From Ruminococcus bromii (GTDB taxonomy: Bacteria; Bacillota; Clostridia; Oscillospirales; Acutalibacteraceae): DNA of 64,000 bases. This document shows, in pieces, positions 51,643-61,314 of the stretch. The first letter of the stretch is position 1. Every line of letters starts with the position of its first letter. The DNA is taken from assembly GCF_002834235.1 (NCBI RefSeq), contig NZ_NNBY01000036.1:248001-312000 (forward strand). Direction: 5' to 3'. A program made the position numbers and the translations under genes. The notes beneath the pieces were generated by a model. The model did no database searches. It was not told the origin of the DNA and saw only the letters and a list, made by a program, of their open reading frames with translations.

Positions 51643-52593
51643 ATGCGTAATTACGGCAAAAAGAAAAACTATTGTCTTATTGCGGCACTTGCATCACTTG
51701 TGGCTTTTTCAACTATGGCTGCAAGCGTTATGAGTGGTTGCGGAGAAAATTCGGATGAACAGAAAACAACAGATATTGTTCACGAAACACGCATAGATAC
51801 TCAGATTGAAACAAAAATTGAAACATACACCGAGGTTGTAACAGACGCTCAGGGCAACACTGAATATGTTAAAGAAACAAAAGCTGTGCCTGTAAACAAC
51901 AACGCCGGCGGCAACAGCAAGTCAGGCGATTCAGGCAATAAATCCGAAAACTCAGGCGGCAGTTCTTCCGGCAAAAATTCAAACAGTCAGCAGAGTTCCG
52001 TTATTGAAAAGAGTGAAACGAGCAAAACTACTAACAACAGTTCTTCAAAAACAGACTCAGGCAAAACTAATAACAACAGTAATAAGAATAATAACAACAG
52101 CAATAAAAATAACAACAGCAACAAAAATAATAACAGTTCATCTTCAAAGTCGGATTCATCAAAATCTGATGACAGCAACAACAAGTCACTTAAAATTGGC
52201 GGCAAAACATTCAATGTCGGTGACACAATTGTATGCACATACAATCTGACAACACCGGCAGTTCTCGAAAACTATCAGGCAACGATCAAATATGATTCAT
52301 CAAAGCTTATCTGCAAAAGTGCAAAAATGTCTGAACCCGCTAAATACGGAGCTATGCTCAACATAAAGATTGCCGGAGAGATTTCTTTAAGCGGCGTCAA
52401 CATCGGTGACGGTTATGACTACACAAACGGCGGTGCGTTTATGACCGTAGTATATGAAGTTAAAGGCGGCGGCTCAACATCACCAAGTTATCACTGGGAA
52501 GTTGCCTGCAGAGCAAGCGACAGTAAGAACCTTATCGACAAAAAGGGTAAGCCTGCGAGCGGTTTTAAGCTCAGCTCATCTTATAAAGATTAG
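51643..52593 (+). CDS. Lipoprotein with low-complexity stalk and cohesin-like domain
   Basis: A 316-residue predicted lipoprotein: hydrophobic N-terminus ending in 'VMSGCGEN' (lipidated Cys near residue 32); a charged region with 'TQIETKIETYTEVV'; an Asn/Ser/Lys-rich stalk (about residues 88-183); and a C-terminal beta domain of about 120 residues ('VGDTIVCTYNLTTP', 'NYQATIKYDSSKLIC', 'GGAFMTVVYEVKGG'). The strand pattern, 'YDSSKL' and extended loops resemble a divergent cohesin, but the match is by eye. Anchored outside the cell beside a dockerin gene, it could bind dockerins. Confidence 0.65.
   Translation: MRNYGKKKNYCLIAALASLVAFSTMAASVMSGCGENSDEQKTTDIVHETRIDTQIETKIETYTEVVTDAQGNTEYVKETKAVPVNNNAGGNSKSGDSGNKSENSGGSSSGKNSNSQQSSVIEKSETSKTTNNSSSKTDSGKTNNNSNKNNNNSNKNNNSNKNNNSSSSKSDSSKSDDSNNKSLKIGGKTFNVGDTIVCTYNLTTPAVLENYQATIKYDSSKLICKSAKMSEPAKYGAMLNIKIAGEISLSGVNIGDGYDYTNGGAFMTVVYEVKGGGSTSPSYHWEVACRASDSKNLIDKKGKPASGFKLSSSYKD
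51895..52190. repeat. Low-complexity Asn/Ser stalk-coding repeat
   Basis: AAC/AAT/AGC-rich degenerate repeats (for example AACAACAGCAATAAAAAT) encode the NNNSNKNNNS stalk. Slippage-prone coding DNA. Confidence 0.8.
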
Positions 52594-52635
52594 GTTGCCA
52601 ACTAAAAATTGAATTGCTTTTAAAACTGTAAAATG

Positions 52636-52679
52636 AGGCTGTGAAGAAATGAAGTTTAAGACTTCGTTCTTCACAGCCT
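52636..52679 (+). terminator. Long hairpin after the cohesin-like gene
   Basis: A 13-bp outer stem AGGCTGTGAAGAA/TTCTTCACAGCCT encloses an inner GAAGT/ACTTC hairpin, 42 bases past the stop. The following tract is T-rich but broken. Confidence 0.65.
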
Positions 52680-52886
52680 GTCTTGTTTGTACAAAAGCAC
52701 GGCGCACCCCGTTTCCTGTTCGTGAATACAGTTTGATAAATAAAAAGCATTTATGCCCGAGCGTGTTATTGTAGTTATTCATACAATTTCAATGCAGCGC
52801 CGAACCGTGTTCGCCTGCTGATGAACTTTTTGTGGCTCTATAATAAAAGTCGGGGTAGCAAAAGAGCCTACATTTTGAAACAAACG
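52680..52886. other. Gene-free interval with a repeat remnant
   Basis: No supported coding sequence or regulatory site is seen here. A short TGCCCGAGCG match near 52754-52763 resembles the reverse of the GCTCGGGCA core of the dispersed repeat. Confidence 0.4.
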
Positions 52887-52891
52887 CAAAA

Positions 52892-52915
52892 ACTCCCGAC
52901 TAAAAAGTCGGGAGT
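52892..52915 (-). terminator. Terminator of the ribosomal protein operon
   Basis: ACTCCCGAC/GTCGGGAGT stem followed on the minus strand by TTTTTG, 30 bases after the rplQ stop. Confidence 0.9.
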
Positions 52916-52945
52916 CAAATTGAACTTGTATTAACTTAAAAAGAA

Positions 52946-53287
52946 TTAAACGAGCTCGATAATTGCCATTTCAGCGGCGTCACCACGACGGGGACCGATT
53001 TTAGTAACTCTTGTATAGCCACCGTTTCTATCGCTGTATTTTGGAGCAATTTCCTTAAAGAGCTTGCTTGTAACATCTTCCTTAGTAACAAAAGCCAAAA
53101 CAAGGCGTCTGTTGTGAAGAGTATCTTCTTTAGCTGTAGTAATCATCTTCTCTGCCATAGCCTGAACTTCCTTGGCACGAGTAAGAGTTGTTTCAATTTT
53201 GCCGTTTTCCAAAAGGAAAGTAACCATAGCACGAAGCATTGCAGTTCTCTGTGCAGTAGTTCTTCCTAATTTTCTTGTACCTGGCAT
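52946..53287 (-). CDS. rplQ: 50S ribosomal protein L17
   Basis: A 113-residue protein of the large subunit near the peptide exit. '[21 protein letters not shown]' at the start and '[21 protein letters not shown]' near the end are typical. I start at ATG 53287, eight bases after AAGGAG. Last gene of the operon, 72 bases after rpoA. Confidence 0.97.
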   Translation of the reverse strand: MPGTRKLGRTTAQRTAMLRAMVTFLLENGKIETTLTRAKEVQAMAEKMITTAKEDTLHNRRLVLAFVTKEDVTSKLFKEIAPKYSDRNGGYTRVTKIGPRRGDAAEMAIIELV

Positions 53288-53359
53288 TTCTTTCACTCCT
53301 TTACCGTTGAGTTTGTTGGTAAGAATTTGACAGAATAGCCTGTCAAAGACTTTGGGAAG

Positions 53360-54313
53360 TTATTCGTCTTCCTTCTGAAGACTAAAACCGAGAGAATTGA
53401 GCTTCTGTACAACTTCCTCGAGAGATTTTCTACCGAGGTTACGCACTTTCATCATATCCTCTTCGGACTTGTTGATCAAATCCTCTACCGTGTTAATGCC
53501 TGCACGCTTGAGGCAGTTGAAAGAACGAACTGAAAGATCAAGATCTTCAATCGTCATTTCAAGAATCTTTTCCTTGCCCTTGTCATCCTTCTCAACCATA
53601 ACTTCAGCACTTGAAGCTTTGTCGGAAAGATTAACGAAAAGGTTAAGGTGTTCGGTAAGAACCTTTGCTGCAAGAGAAACAGCCTCCTGAGCATTGATAA
53701 CTCCGTTTGTCCAAACATCCAAAGTGAGCTTGTCATAGTCAGTAATCTGACCTACACGAGTGTTATCAACTGTATAGTTTACCTTTAACACGGGAGTATA
53801 AATTGAATCAATCGGCAAAACGCCAATAACATTGTTGCCGCTTAACTGCTTGTTGCGCTCTGAAGGAATATATCCTCTGCCCTTGTCAACTGTGATTTCC
53901 ATATTGAGCTTAGCACCCTCACCGAGTGTAGCAATATGGAGTTCAGGGTTGAGAATTTCAACCTCATCATCACATTTGATGTCGGCAGCCTTTACCTCAC
54001 AGGGACCCTCGGCTGCAATTTCTATAACCTTGGGACTTGTTTCATGGAGCTTTGCAACAAGACTTTTCATATTAAGAACAATTTCCGTAACGTCTTCCTT
54101 TACGCCGGGAATAGTTGAAAATTCGTGAAGAACGCCGTCAATCTTGATTGATGTAACAGCACAGCCTTCAAGAGAGGAAAGCAGCACACGGCGCAAACTG
54201 TTGCCGAGTGTGTTGCCGAAACCACGCTCGAGCGGTTCAACAACAAACTTGCCGTACTTTCCATCCTCGGTTAATTCCTCGGTTTCAATTCTTGGCTTTT
54301 CAATTTCTATCAT
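53360..54313 (-). CDS. rpoA: DNA-directed RNA polymerase subunit alpha
   Basis: Assembles RNA polymerase and contacts UP elements and activators. The 317 residues include the N-terminal assembly domain ('[20 protein letters not shown]' near residue 31) and the C-terminal domain ('[22 protein letters not shown]' and '[12 protein letters not shown]'). RBS GGAGGA. Confidence 0.98.
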   Translation of the reverse strand: MIEIEKPRIETEELTEDGKYGKFVVEPLERGFGNTLGNSLRRVLLSSLEGCAVTSIKIDGVLHEFSTIPGVKEDVTEIVLNMKSLVAKLHETSPKVIEIAAEGPCEVKAADIKCDDEVEILNPELHIATLGEGAKLNMEITVDKGRGYIPSERNKQLSGNNVIGVLPIDSIYTPVLKVNYTVDNTRVGQITDYDKLTLDVWTNGVINAQEAVSLAAKVLTEHLNLFVNLSDKASSAEVMVEKDDKGKEKILEMTIEDLDLSVRSFNCLKRAGINTVEDLINKSEEDMMKVRNLGRKSLEEVVQKLNSLGFSLQKEDE

Positions 54314-54387
54314 TCGCGAATCCTCCTAAACATTATGCGACTGCAAAAGCAGCCCATCTGTGTGTAATCTGCCTGTGAAATATAAGA

Positions 54388-54990
54388 TTACTTGGAGTAC
54401 AACTCAACGATGAGGTGTTCTTCAACAGGAAAGTCGATGTCTTCTCTCTGGGGAGCTGCAACAACCTTGCCGCCGAGAAGGTTTTCGTTCTTCTCAAGCC
54501 ACTTTGGTGTTACAATTGAAGATGTTTCGCCCTCTGCGATTGCCTTGAATCTTGCAGTTGAACGGCTCTTCTCCTTAACTTCGATTACATCGCCAACCTT
54601 AACAAGGTATGAAGGAATGTTTACCTTCTTACCGTTTACGGTAAAGTGGCTGTGACTAACAAGCTGTCTTGCTTCTCTTCTTGTAGCTGCAAGACCGAGT
54701 CTGAAGATAACGTTGTCAAGTCTTCTTTCAATAAGTGTAAGCAATACAGCACCTGTCTTACCCTCAGCTTTTTCAGCTTTTTCGTAGTAAGCTCTGAACT
54801 GCTTCTCCATGATGCCGTAGATAAATTTTACCTTCTGCTTCTCAGTGAGCTGCATGCTGTATTCGCTCTTTTTTCTTCTCATCTTACCGCCGGGATTTCT
54901 GTTGGAAGTCTTCTTGGAATAACCCATAACTGCGGGTGAAATGCCAAGAGCTCTGCAACGCTTAGCGATAGGCTGCATATTTTTAGCCAT
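54388..54990 (-). CDS. rpsD: 30S ribosomal protein S4
   Basis: Primary 16S-binding protein. The 200 residues include the S4 RNA-binding domain ('RRLDNVIFRLGLAATRREARQLVSHSHFTVNGKKV'). No N-terminal zinc cysteines, so it is the zinc-free form. Followed by rpoA, as in other Firmicutes. Confidence 0.97.
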   Translation of the reverse strand: MAKNMQPIAKRCRALGISPAVMGYSKKTSNRNPGGKMRRKKSEYSMQLTEKQKVKFIYGIMEKQFRAYYEKAEKAEGKTGAVLLTLIERRLDNVIFRLGLAATRREARQLVSHSHFTVNGKKVNIPSYLVKVGDVIEVKEKSRSTARFKAIAEGETSSIVTPKWLEKNENLLGGKVVAAPQREDIDFPVEEHLIVELYSK

Positions 54991-55016
54991 AGTAGAATTT
55001 TCCTCCTTTTAAAATA

Positions 55017-55418
55017 CTATACACGTCTTCTCTTTGGAGGACGGCATCCGTTGTGCGGGATTGGAGTAACATCCTTAATCATTGTTACCTCAAGACCTGC
55101 AGTCTGCAATGCACGGATTGCAGCTTCACGACCCTGACCGGGACCCTTTACATATACTTCAACATACTTCATGCCGTGTTCCATTGCTGCCTTTGCAGCT
55201 GTTTCGGCTGCTGACTGAGCGGCAAACGGAGTTGACTTCTTTGAACCTCTGAAACCGAGCTCGCCTGCGCTTGCCCATGAAACAGCGTTGCCCTGTGTAT
55301 CGGAAATAGTAACAATTGTGTTGTTAAATGTAGACTGGATATGCGCTGCGCCTTTTTCAATGTGCTTGCGTTCACGGCGACGGCGGATAACCTTCTTACC
55401 ACCCTTTGGTGCTGCCAT
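55017..55418 (-). CDS. rpsK: 30S ribosomal protein S11
   Basis: A 133-residue small-subunit protein. '[20 protein letters not shown]' and the C-terminal '[20 protein letters not shown]' are diagnostic. RBS GGAGGGC. Confidence 0.98.
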   Translation of the reverse strand: MAAPKGGKKVIRRRRERKHIEKGAAHIQSTFNNTIVTISDTQGNAVSWASAGELGFRGSKKSTPFAAQSAAETAAKAAMEHGMKYVEVYVKGPGQGREAAIRALQTAGLEVTMIKDVTPIPHNGCRPPKRRRV

Positions 55419-55433
55419 AGTCCTTTGCCCTCC

Positions 55434-55802
55434 TTACTTCTTCTTATTAGCCATGGTTTTACGGGGACCCTTACGAGTACGAGCGTTAGTCTTTGAACGC
55501 TGACCTCTTACAGGAAGTCCTTTTCTGTGGCGAACGCCACGGTAACAACCAATATCAATAAGTCTTTTAATATCATAAGCGATGTCACGGCGAAGGTCAC
55601 CTTCAACGCGGCAGTGATGCTCGATGTATTCTCTGAGCTTTGCAATATCTTCTTCTGTCAAATCTCTGACACGAGTGTCCGGATTAACACCTGTTGCAGC
55701 AATAATGTCGTCTGCAGTCTTACGGCCGATACCGTAGATATAGGTCAAACCAATCTCAACTCTTTTATCTCTCGGTAAGTCAACACCTGCTATACGAGCC
55801 AT
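55434..55802 (-). CDS. rpsM: 30S ribosomal protein S13
   Basis: A 122-residue protein of the small-subunit head. '[26 protein letters not shown]' and '[23 protein letters not shown]' identify it. Between rpmJ and rpsK. Confidence 0.98.
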   Translation of the reverse strand: MARIAGVDLPRDKRVEIGLTYIYGIGRKTADDIIAATGVNPDTRVRDLTEEDIAKLREYIEHHCRVEGDLRRDIAYDIKRLIDIGCYRGVRHRKGLPVRGQRSKTNARTRKGPRKTMANKKK

Positions 55803-55856
55803 ATAGTTGCACCTCCATATAAATTCTAAAATATAGTTTTGTTTTCGTTAGGTAAA

Positions 55857-55970
55857 TTAACCCTGGCGCTGCTTATGCTTGGGGTTTTCGCAAATAACTA
55901 AAATCTTACCTTTTCTTTTGATTACTTTGCACTTGTCGCACATTTTCTTTACTGAAGGTCTGACTTTCAT
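55857..55970 (-). CDS. rpmJ: 50S ribosomal protein L36
   Basis: A 37-residue protein, [20 protein letters not shown] and so on, with the zinc ligands of the C+ form (CDKC, then Cys and His in '[13 protein letters not shown]'). Located between infA and rpsM as usual. Confidence 0.97.
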   Translation of the reverse strand: MKVRPSVKKMCDKCKVIKRKGKILVICENPKHKQRQG

Positions 55971-56011
55971 GTATAATCATTCCTTTCTAAAAAGTCGTGT
56001 TTTTACCCGAA

Positions 56012-56230
56012 TTATTTAGTTCTCCAGGTAATTCTGCCTCTTGTCAGGTCATAGGGGGACATTTCCACCTTTACCTTATCACCCGGCAATATGCGAATGA
56101 AGTTCATTCTCAGTTTGCCTGAAATAACAGCTAATATCACGTGACCGTTCGGCAACTCTACCTTAAACTGTGCGTTCGGTAAAGCTTCCTTAACAATACC
56201 TTCAATTTCGATTACATCCTGTTTTGACAT
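56012..56230 (-). CDS. infA: Translation initiation factor IF-1
   Basis: A 72-residue OB-fold protein: '[20 protein letters not shown]', '[20 protein letters not shown]' and '[16 protein letters not shown]'. Occludes the ribosomal A site during initiation. Confidence 0.98.
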   Translation of the reverse strand: MSKQDVIEIEGIVKEALPNAQFKVELPNGHVILAVISGKLRMNFIRILPGDKVKVEMSPYDLTRGRITWRTK

Positions 56231-56234
56231 ATTG

Positions 56235-56480
56235 TCAACCCTCGCTCTTTCTAAAATTGTTCAAAATTTTTCTTATCTGCGGATTGGTCTTGATTGAACC
56301 CTCTATCACGGTTCCTGTAGGAGAAATATGAATAAGCTTTTTCTTTTTAGGCTTCTCAACCTTTCTTCGCTTTCCGTCTGCAATGTAAGCAAAAACGGAA
56401 TCGCAGTCGAGAACAACAAAAAAGGCGTTCTTTTCCCTTCCTGCCACAGCCTTTACGATACTGCCTTTTACTGTGTTCAT
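56235..56480 (-). CDS. KOW-domain RNA-binding protein (L14e-like)
   Basis: An 81-residue protein found between map and infA in many Clostridia. The KOW-type start '[19 protein letters not shown]' is followed by a lysine-rich '[13 protein letters not shown]'. Probably binds ribosomal RNA; the exact role is unknown. It is separated from infA by four bases. Confidence 0.88.
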   Translation of the reverse strand: MNTVKGSIVKAVAGREKNAFFVVLDCDSVFAYIADGKRRKVEKPKKKKLIHISPTGTVIEGSIKTNPQIRKILNNFRKSEG

Positions 56481-56490
56481 AAAATCACCT

Positions 56491-57243
56491 TTAATCGCAC
56501 AAAGTCATAATTTTAGGTCCGTCAGGAGTTATTGCAACAGTATGTTCAAAATGAGCTGAAAGCTTTCCGTCAGCAGTGACGGTAGTCCATTTGTCATCAA
56601 GAACACGCACATTGCACCTGCCCTGGTTCACCATGGGTTCAATGGCAATAGTCATACCCGGAATAAGCCGCACTCCTCTGTGAGCAGTGCCGTAATTGGG
56701 TACGCTTGGGTCTTCGTGCAGTTTCGCACCTACGCCGTGGCCGACAAAATCTCGTACCACCGAGTAACTGCGAGCTTCGACATACTTCTGAACAGCGTTG
56801 CCTATGTCACCGACACGGTTGAAGGCAAGAGCCTGTTTAATTCCCTCATACAGACTCTCTTTTGTGGCGTCAAGCAAAGCCTGTGCGTCTGCACTGATTT
56901 TGCCGCAGGGGAATGTAAAGGCGTTGTCGCCGTGAAATCCCCCGTAGAAAGCGCCAACATCCACGCTTACTATGTCGCCCTCTTTTAAAACGAGTTCTTT
57001 ACTGGGTATGCCATGGATAACCACATTGTTAACGGAAATGCACGCACTCGCAGGAAAGCCGCCGTAACCGAGAAACGAGGGAACTGCTCCCTGTTTCTCG
57101 ATGTATGAGCGGACAATGTTATCTATTTCATAAGTAGTAACGCCGGGCTTTACAGCCTCTCCCGCAACACGCAATGCCTCGGCAGAAATTCTGCAGGCAT
57201 CTTTCATTTTTGAAAGTTCCCGTGCTGTCTTAACTACAACCAT
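56491..57243 (-). CDS. map: Methionine aminopeptidase
   Basis: Removes initiator methionine. A 250-residue type I enzyme with all five metal ligands: two Asp in 'VDVGAFYGGFHGDNAFT', His in 'GHGVGAKLHEDP', Glu in 'IAIEPMV' and Glu in 'FEHTVAI'. It sits between adk and the KOW gene, three bases after adk. Confidence 0.97.
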   Translation of the reverse strand: MVVVKTARELSKMKDACRISAEALRVAGEAVKPGVTTYEIDNIVRSYIEKQGAVPSFLGYGGFPASACISVNNVVIHGIPSKELVLKEGDIVSVDVGAFYGGFHGDNAFTFPCGKISADAQALLDATKESLYEGIKQALAFNRVGDIGNAVQKYVEARSYSVVRDFVGHGVGAKLHEDPSVPNYGTAHRGVRLIPGMTIAIEPMVNQGRCNVRVLDDKWTTVTADGKLSAHFEHTVAITPDGPKIMTLCD

Positions 57244-57246
57244 GAA

Positions 57247-57879
57247 TTAAGCCTCAATACCTTCAAGGATAGCCTTTGTAGTAGCTTCTACATCGTCCTG
57301 TCCTTTTACAGTAACAAGCTTACCCTGCTTCTCATAGTAAGAAACGAGGGGCTCAGTCTCTTTGTGATATGTTTCGAGACGAGCAAGCACGGTATCGGGG
57401 TGGTCGTCCTTGCGCTGAACAAGGGTGCCGCCGCAATCGTCACAAACACCTTCCTTTTTGGGCTTTAAAGTCACAATGTGGAAAGGTCTGCCACAATTTT
57501 CGCAAACACGGCGTCCGGACATACGGTTGATGATTTTTTCATCAGAAATGTCGATGTTGATGACATGCTGAATCTCAACACCCATATTATCCAGAGCCTC
57601 AGCCTGAGGAATAGTTCTTGGAAAACCGTCAAGAATGAAACCCTTCTTGCAGTCATCGGCAGAAAGTCTTTCCTTTACAATACCAATTACTACTTCGTCG
57701 GGAACAAGCTTGCCTTCATCCATAAAGGATTTAGCCTTCAAGCCCATCTCAGTGCCGTTTTTCAGCGCTTCACGGATCATGTTTCCGGTTGAAATTGTGG
57801 GAATACCAAAGTGTTCACAAAGTACAGCAGCCTGTGTGCCTTTACCTGCACCCGGAGCACCTAACATGATAATGTTCAT
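57247..57879 (-). CDS. adk: Adenylate kinase
   Basis: ATP + AMP to 2 ADP. The 210 residues have 'GAPGAGKGTQA' at 7-17, 'GFPRTIPQAEALD' and a zinc lid with four cysteines ('CENCGRPFH' and 'CDDCGGTL'). Located between secY and map, the classic spc operon position. Confidence 0.98.
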   Translation of the reverse strand: MNIIMLGAPGAGKGTQAAVLCEHFGIPTISTGNMIREALKNGTEMGLKAKSFMDEGKLVPDEVVIGIVKERLSADDCKKGFILDGFPRTIPQAEALDNMGVEIQHVINIDISDEKIINRMSGRRVCENCGRPFHIVTLKPKKEGVCDDCGGTLVQRKDDHPDTVLARLETYHKETEPLVSYYEKQGKLVTVKGQDDVEATTKAILEGIEA

Positions 57880-57902
57880 CTATTATACTCCTTTTTTCTC
57901 AA

Positions 57903-59213
57903 TTAGTCAAGAAAACCTTTGTAATGACGCATCATCATTTGTGACTCGAGCTGTTTAACAGTTTCAAGAGCAACACCAACTACGATGATGATTGATGTAC
58001 CGCCGATTGACATCTGTCCCATTCCGGAAGCAGCGCCGTAGATAAGCGGAATCATAGCGATAACAGCAAGGAACATTGCACCGATTAAAGTGATTCTTGA
58101 CAAAATCTTTCTGATATAATCAGCTGTCGGAGCACCCGGACGAATACCGGGAACTGTGCCGTTGTTAGCTTTAAGATTGTTAGCCATTTCAACAGGGTTG
58201 TACTGAATTGATGTATAGAAATAAGCGAACATTATAATGAACAAGAAATAAAGTACCATGTACAGCCAGCCTGTGGTGCTGAATGCTGCAAAGAATGCAC
58301 CCCAGAAACCTTCTCCTGCAGGAATCTTAAGGAAGAGGTTGATTGTACTTGGAATTGAAAGAATTGAGCTTGCAAAGATGATTGGAAGAACGCCGCCGAG
58401 AGCAACCTTGATAGGAAGGTGGCTTGACTGACCGCCGTACATCTTTCTGCCCACAACACGCTTTGCATACTGAATCGGGATTCTTCTTTCGCTGTCCTGC
58501 ATGAATGTGATAATCCATACGACAGCAACAAAGAGAACTACCCAGAGAGGTACGAGGAAGAAGAACTGTGTGCTGCCGTTAACAGCAAGGTTCCAGTACT
58601 GACCGAGTGTGTTGATAATCTGTGGGAACTGAGCAACGATACCTGCAAAAAGGAGAATGGAAATACCGTTTCCGATGCCGTGGCTGTTGATCTGTTCACC
58701 GAGCCACATCATAACCGCCGTACCTGCGGTAAAAACAAGGATGATTACGATAGCAGAGAACCAAAGTTCAAAACCGCTGTTGTAAAGTGTTACCTTGCTG
58801 TTGAGAAGGTAGAAGTAATATGCAGTACCCTGAATAATACCAAGACCGACTGTTACATAACGAGTGATAGCACTGATTTTGCGTCTGCCGGCTTCGCCTT
58901 CTCTTGCCAATCTCTCCAGAGGAGGAATAGCAACGCAGAGGAGCTGGATGATGATTGAGCTGTTGATATAAGGGGTGATACCCATTGCAAACAATGTTGC
59001 GTTTGAGAATGCACCGCCTGAGAGTGTATTCATATAAGAAAGCATTGTGTTAGACCAGTCATCCGGGTTCATAACACTTCTGAGGGCTGCGGTATCCAGG
59101 AACGGAACCTGAATAACCGAGCCGATTCTGAATACAACAATGATTAAGAGAGTAAATAAAATTTTCTTTCTTAAATCGGGGAGTGACCAAGCATTTTTGA
59201 TGGTTTTAAACAC
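57903..59213 (-). CDS. secY: Preprotein translocase subunit SecY
   Basis: Forms the protein-conducting channel with SecE and SecG. The 436 residues have ten membrane helices, with 'GITPYINSSIIIQLLCVAIP' near residue 80, 'GIGNGISILLFAGIVA' and 'ANNLKANNGTVPGIRPG'. It starts with GTG directly after the rplO stop codon; the RBS lies within rplO. Confidence 0.98.
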   Translation of the reverse strand: MFKTIKNAWSLPDLRKKILFTLLIIVVFRIGSVIQVPFLDTAALRSVMNPDDWSNTMLSYMNTLSGGAFSNATLFAMGITPYINSSIIIQLLCVAIPPLERLAREGEAGRRKISAITRYVTVGLGIIQGTAYYFYLLNSKVTLYNSGFELWFSAIVIILVFTAGTAVMMWLGEQINSHGIGNGISILLFAGIVAQFPQIINTLGQYWNLAVNGSTQFFFLVPLWVVLFVAVVWIITFMQDSERRIPIQYAKRVVGRKMYGGQSSHLPIKVALGGVLPIIFASSILSIPSTINLFLKIPAGEGFWGAFFAAFSTTGWLYMVLYFLFIIMFAYFYTSIQYNPVEMANNLKANNGTVPGIRPGAPTADYIRKILSRITLIGAMFLAVIAMIPLIYGAASGMGQMSIGGTSIIIVVGVALETVKQLESQMMMRHYKGFLD

Positions 59214-59657
59214 TTAGATCACCTCTGCCTTTCCGCCCGCAGCCTCAATTGCAGCTTTAGCTGATTCGGAAAAAGCAGAAACCTTTACTGTAAGTTTTTT
59301 GTCAAGCTTACCGTTGCCAAGAATTTTAACAGCATCAAAGCCGTTCTTAACAACGCCTGCATTAACAAGAGCCTCAATATCTACTGTCGCACCGTCTTCA
59401 AACTTTCTGTTCAAAGTGCTGAGGTTAACTGCTGCTACAGTCTTAGCAAAAATATTGTTGAAACCTCTTTTAGGGATACGACGCTGTAAAGGCATCTGAC
59501 CGCCCTCAAATCCGGGACGGATGCTGCCGCCTGAACGAGCCTTCTGGCCCTTATGACCTTTACCGGAAGTTTTGCCCCAGCCCGAGCCGTGACCTCTGCC
59601 GATTCTCTTTGAGTCCTTCTTAGAACCCTCAACAGGAGAAAGTTCATGTAACTTCAT
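59214..59657 (-). CDS. rplO: 50S ribosomal protein L15
   Basis: A 147-residue protein: '[26 protein letters not shown]', '[13 protein letters not shown]' and '[19 protein letters not shown]'. Directly precedes secY. Confidence 0.97.
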   Translation of the reverse strand: MKLHELSPVEGSKKDSKRIGRGHGSGWGKTSGKGHKGQKARSGGSIRPGFEGGQMPLQRRIPKRGFNNIFAKTVAAVNLSTLNRKFEDGATVDIEALVNAGVVKNGFDAVKILGNGKLDKKLTVKVSAFSESAKAAIEAAGGKAEVI

Positions 59658-59675
59658 TAGTTCGCACCTCCTTGC

Positions 59676-59846
59676 TTATGCTTCACTAACCTCTACGAGG
59701 TGGATGATTTTTGCTACCTTACCCTTAGTCTGAGCGTTATCTGGCTGAGTTGTAACATCACCGATTTTCTTAAGACCGAGAGCGTGGGCGGTTGCAATCT
59801 GATCCTTCTTAGAGCCGATAAGACTCTTTACTAACTTAATTGTCAT
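59676..59846 (-). CDS. rpmD: 50S ribosomal protein L30
   Basis: A 56-residue protein (MTIKLVKSLIGSKKDQIATA...) with 'ALGLKKIGDVTTQPDN' and 'GKVAKIIHLVEV'. Between rpsE and rplO, as in other Firmicutes. RBS GGGAGG. Confidence 0.96.
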   Translation of the reverse strand: MTIKLVKSLIGSKKDQIATAHALGLKKIGDVTTQPDNAQTKGKVAKIIHLVEVSEA

Positions 59847-59863
59847 AATTTACAACCTCCCTA

Positions 59864-60361
59864 TTAAAGAATTTCTTTAACGGATTTACCGCGGATTGCA
59901 GCAACTTCTTCAGCATTTCTTAATGCGCCAAGACCTGCAAGAGTAGCTCTAACTACATTACAGGGATTGTTGGAACGAAGAGCCTTTGTTCTGATGTCCT
60001 TGATACCTACTGCTTCAACGACGGCACGAACAGGACCGCCGGCAATAACACCGGTACCGGGAGCTGCGGGCTTCATAAGAACTCTGCCTGCACCAAACTC
60101 ACCGATTACTTCGTGAGGGATTGTTGTACCTCTGAGTGAAACCTTCATGAGGTTCTTCTTAGCATCCTCAATACCCTTGCGGATAGCATCGGGTACTTCG
60201 CCTGCTTTACCGATACCGAAACCAACTGTTCCGTTACCGTCGCCTACAACTACGAGAGCTGCAAACTTGAAAATACGACCGCCTTTAACTGTTTTAGAAA
60301 CACGGTTAATAGTAACTACTCTTTCTTTTAATTCGCCTGTTACTTCTACTGTTTTAGCCAA
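59864..60361 (-). CDS. rpsE: 30S ribosomal protein S5
   Basis: A 165-residue protein starting at TTG after GGAGG: '[20 protein letters not shown]', '[21 protein letters not shown]' and '[20 protein letters not shown]'. Involved in decoding accuracy and mRNA helicase activity. Confidence 0.97.
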   Translation of the reverse strand: MAKTVEVTGELKERVVTINRVSKTVKGGRIFKFAALVVVGDGNGTVGFGIGKAGEVPDAIRKGIEDAKKNLMKVSLRGTTIPHEVIGEFGAGRVLMKPAAPGTGVIAGGPVRAVVEAVGIKDIRTKALRSNNPCNVVRATLAGLGALRNAEEVAAIRGKSVKEIL

Positions 60362-60378
60362 AGTTATTCCTCCAATCC

Positions 60379-60738
60379 TTAGAAATTGAGGCCGCCCTCA
60401 CGGGCGCCTTCGGCCAATTCCTTAACACGGCCGTGATATATGTTACCGCCTCTGTCGAATACAACATCAACGATATTCTTTTCTTTTGCACGCTCAGCAA
60501 CGAGCTTGCCAACAGCCTTAGCTGCCTCTTTGTTTCCGCCATTGCCTGTGATTTCCTTATCAAGGCTTGAAGCCTGAGCAAGTGTAACACCGGCTACATC
60601 GTCAATAATCTGAGCATAGATGTTGCTTGTGGAGCGGAATACGCAAAGACGAGGACAAGAAGCTGTACCGCTGATCTTGCTGCGGACTCTCTTATGGCGT
60701 TTTGCGCGTGCCTTTTTTGTATCTGGTCTGCTTACCAT
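60379..60738 (-). CDS. rplR: 50S ribosomal protein L18
   Basis: A 119-residue 5S rRNA-binding protein: '[23 protein letters not shown]', '[19 protein letters not shown]' and '[23 protein letters not shown]'. Confidence 0.97.
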   Translation of the reverse strand: MVSRPDTKKARAKRHKRVRSKISGTASCPRLCVFRSTSNIYAQIIDDVAGVTLAQASSLDKEITGNGGNKEAAKAVGKLVAERAKEKNIVDVVFDRGGNIYHGRVKELAEGAREGGLNF

Positions 60739-60756
60739 TAATTATTCACTCCTTAA

Positions 60757-61299
60757 TTATTTGCCCTTACCGGCCTTGCCTTCCTTGCGGCGGATAACTT
60801 CATCAGCGTACTTAATACCCTTGCCCTTATATGGCTCCGGAGGACGCTTTTCTCTTACTTCGGCAGCAAACTGACCAACCTTTTGCTTATCAATGCCGGA
60901 GATGATGATTTTGTTAGGATCGGGAACTTCAATCTTGATGTCCTCTGTATCCTCAACGATAACCTGGTGTGAATAACCAAGGTTCATAACGCACTTGTTA
61001 CCCTGCTTCTGAACACGGTAACCAACGCCGTTAACCTCAAGAGTCTTTGAATAACCCTCTGTAACACCGATAACCATATTATGGATAAGTGTTCTTGTAA
61101 GGCCGTGAAGTGAACGGTTTTCCTTTGCGTCGTTAGGACGTGTAACCTCAATTACATCGCCCTTGATTTCAACAGTCATAGCAGGATTAAACTTGAAATC
61201 AAGTGTACCCTTAGGACCTTTAACTGTGATAACGCCGTTGTCAACTGAAGCTGTAACGCCGGCGGGAATATTTATAGGTTTTCTTCCAATTCGAGACAT
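60757..61299 (-). CDS. rplF: 50S ribosomal protein L6
   Basis: A 180-residue protein: 'MSRIGRKPINIPAGV', 'GLTRTLIHNMVIGVTEGYSK' and the C-terminal 'VREKRPPEPYKGKGIKY' followed by 'EVIRRKEGKAGK'. Confidence 0.98.
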   Translation of the reverse strand: MSRIGRKPINIPAGVTASVDNGVITVKGPKGTLDFKFNPAMTVEIKGDVIEVTRPNDAKENRSLHGLTRTLIHNMVIGVTEGYSKTLEVNGVGYRVQKQGNKCVMNLGYSHQVIVEDTEDIKIEVPDPNKIIISGIDKQKVGQFAAEVREKRPPEPYKGKGIKYADEVIRRKEGKAGKGK

Positions 61300-61314
61300 T
61301 TATCGCACCTCCTC

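Noticed and set aside
51987..52244. An 85-codon leucine-rich minus-strand frame inside the lipoprotein stalk
   Set aside because: It is the antisense of the AAC/AAT-rich stalk repeat, which automatically reads as poly-Leu; no start signals.
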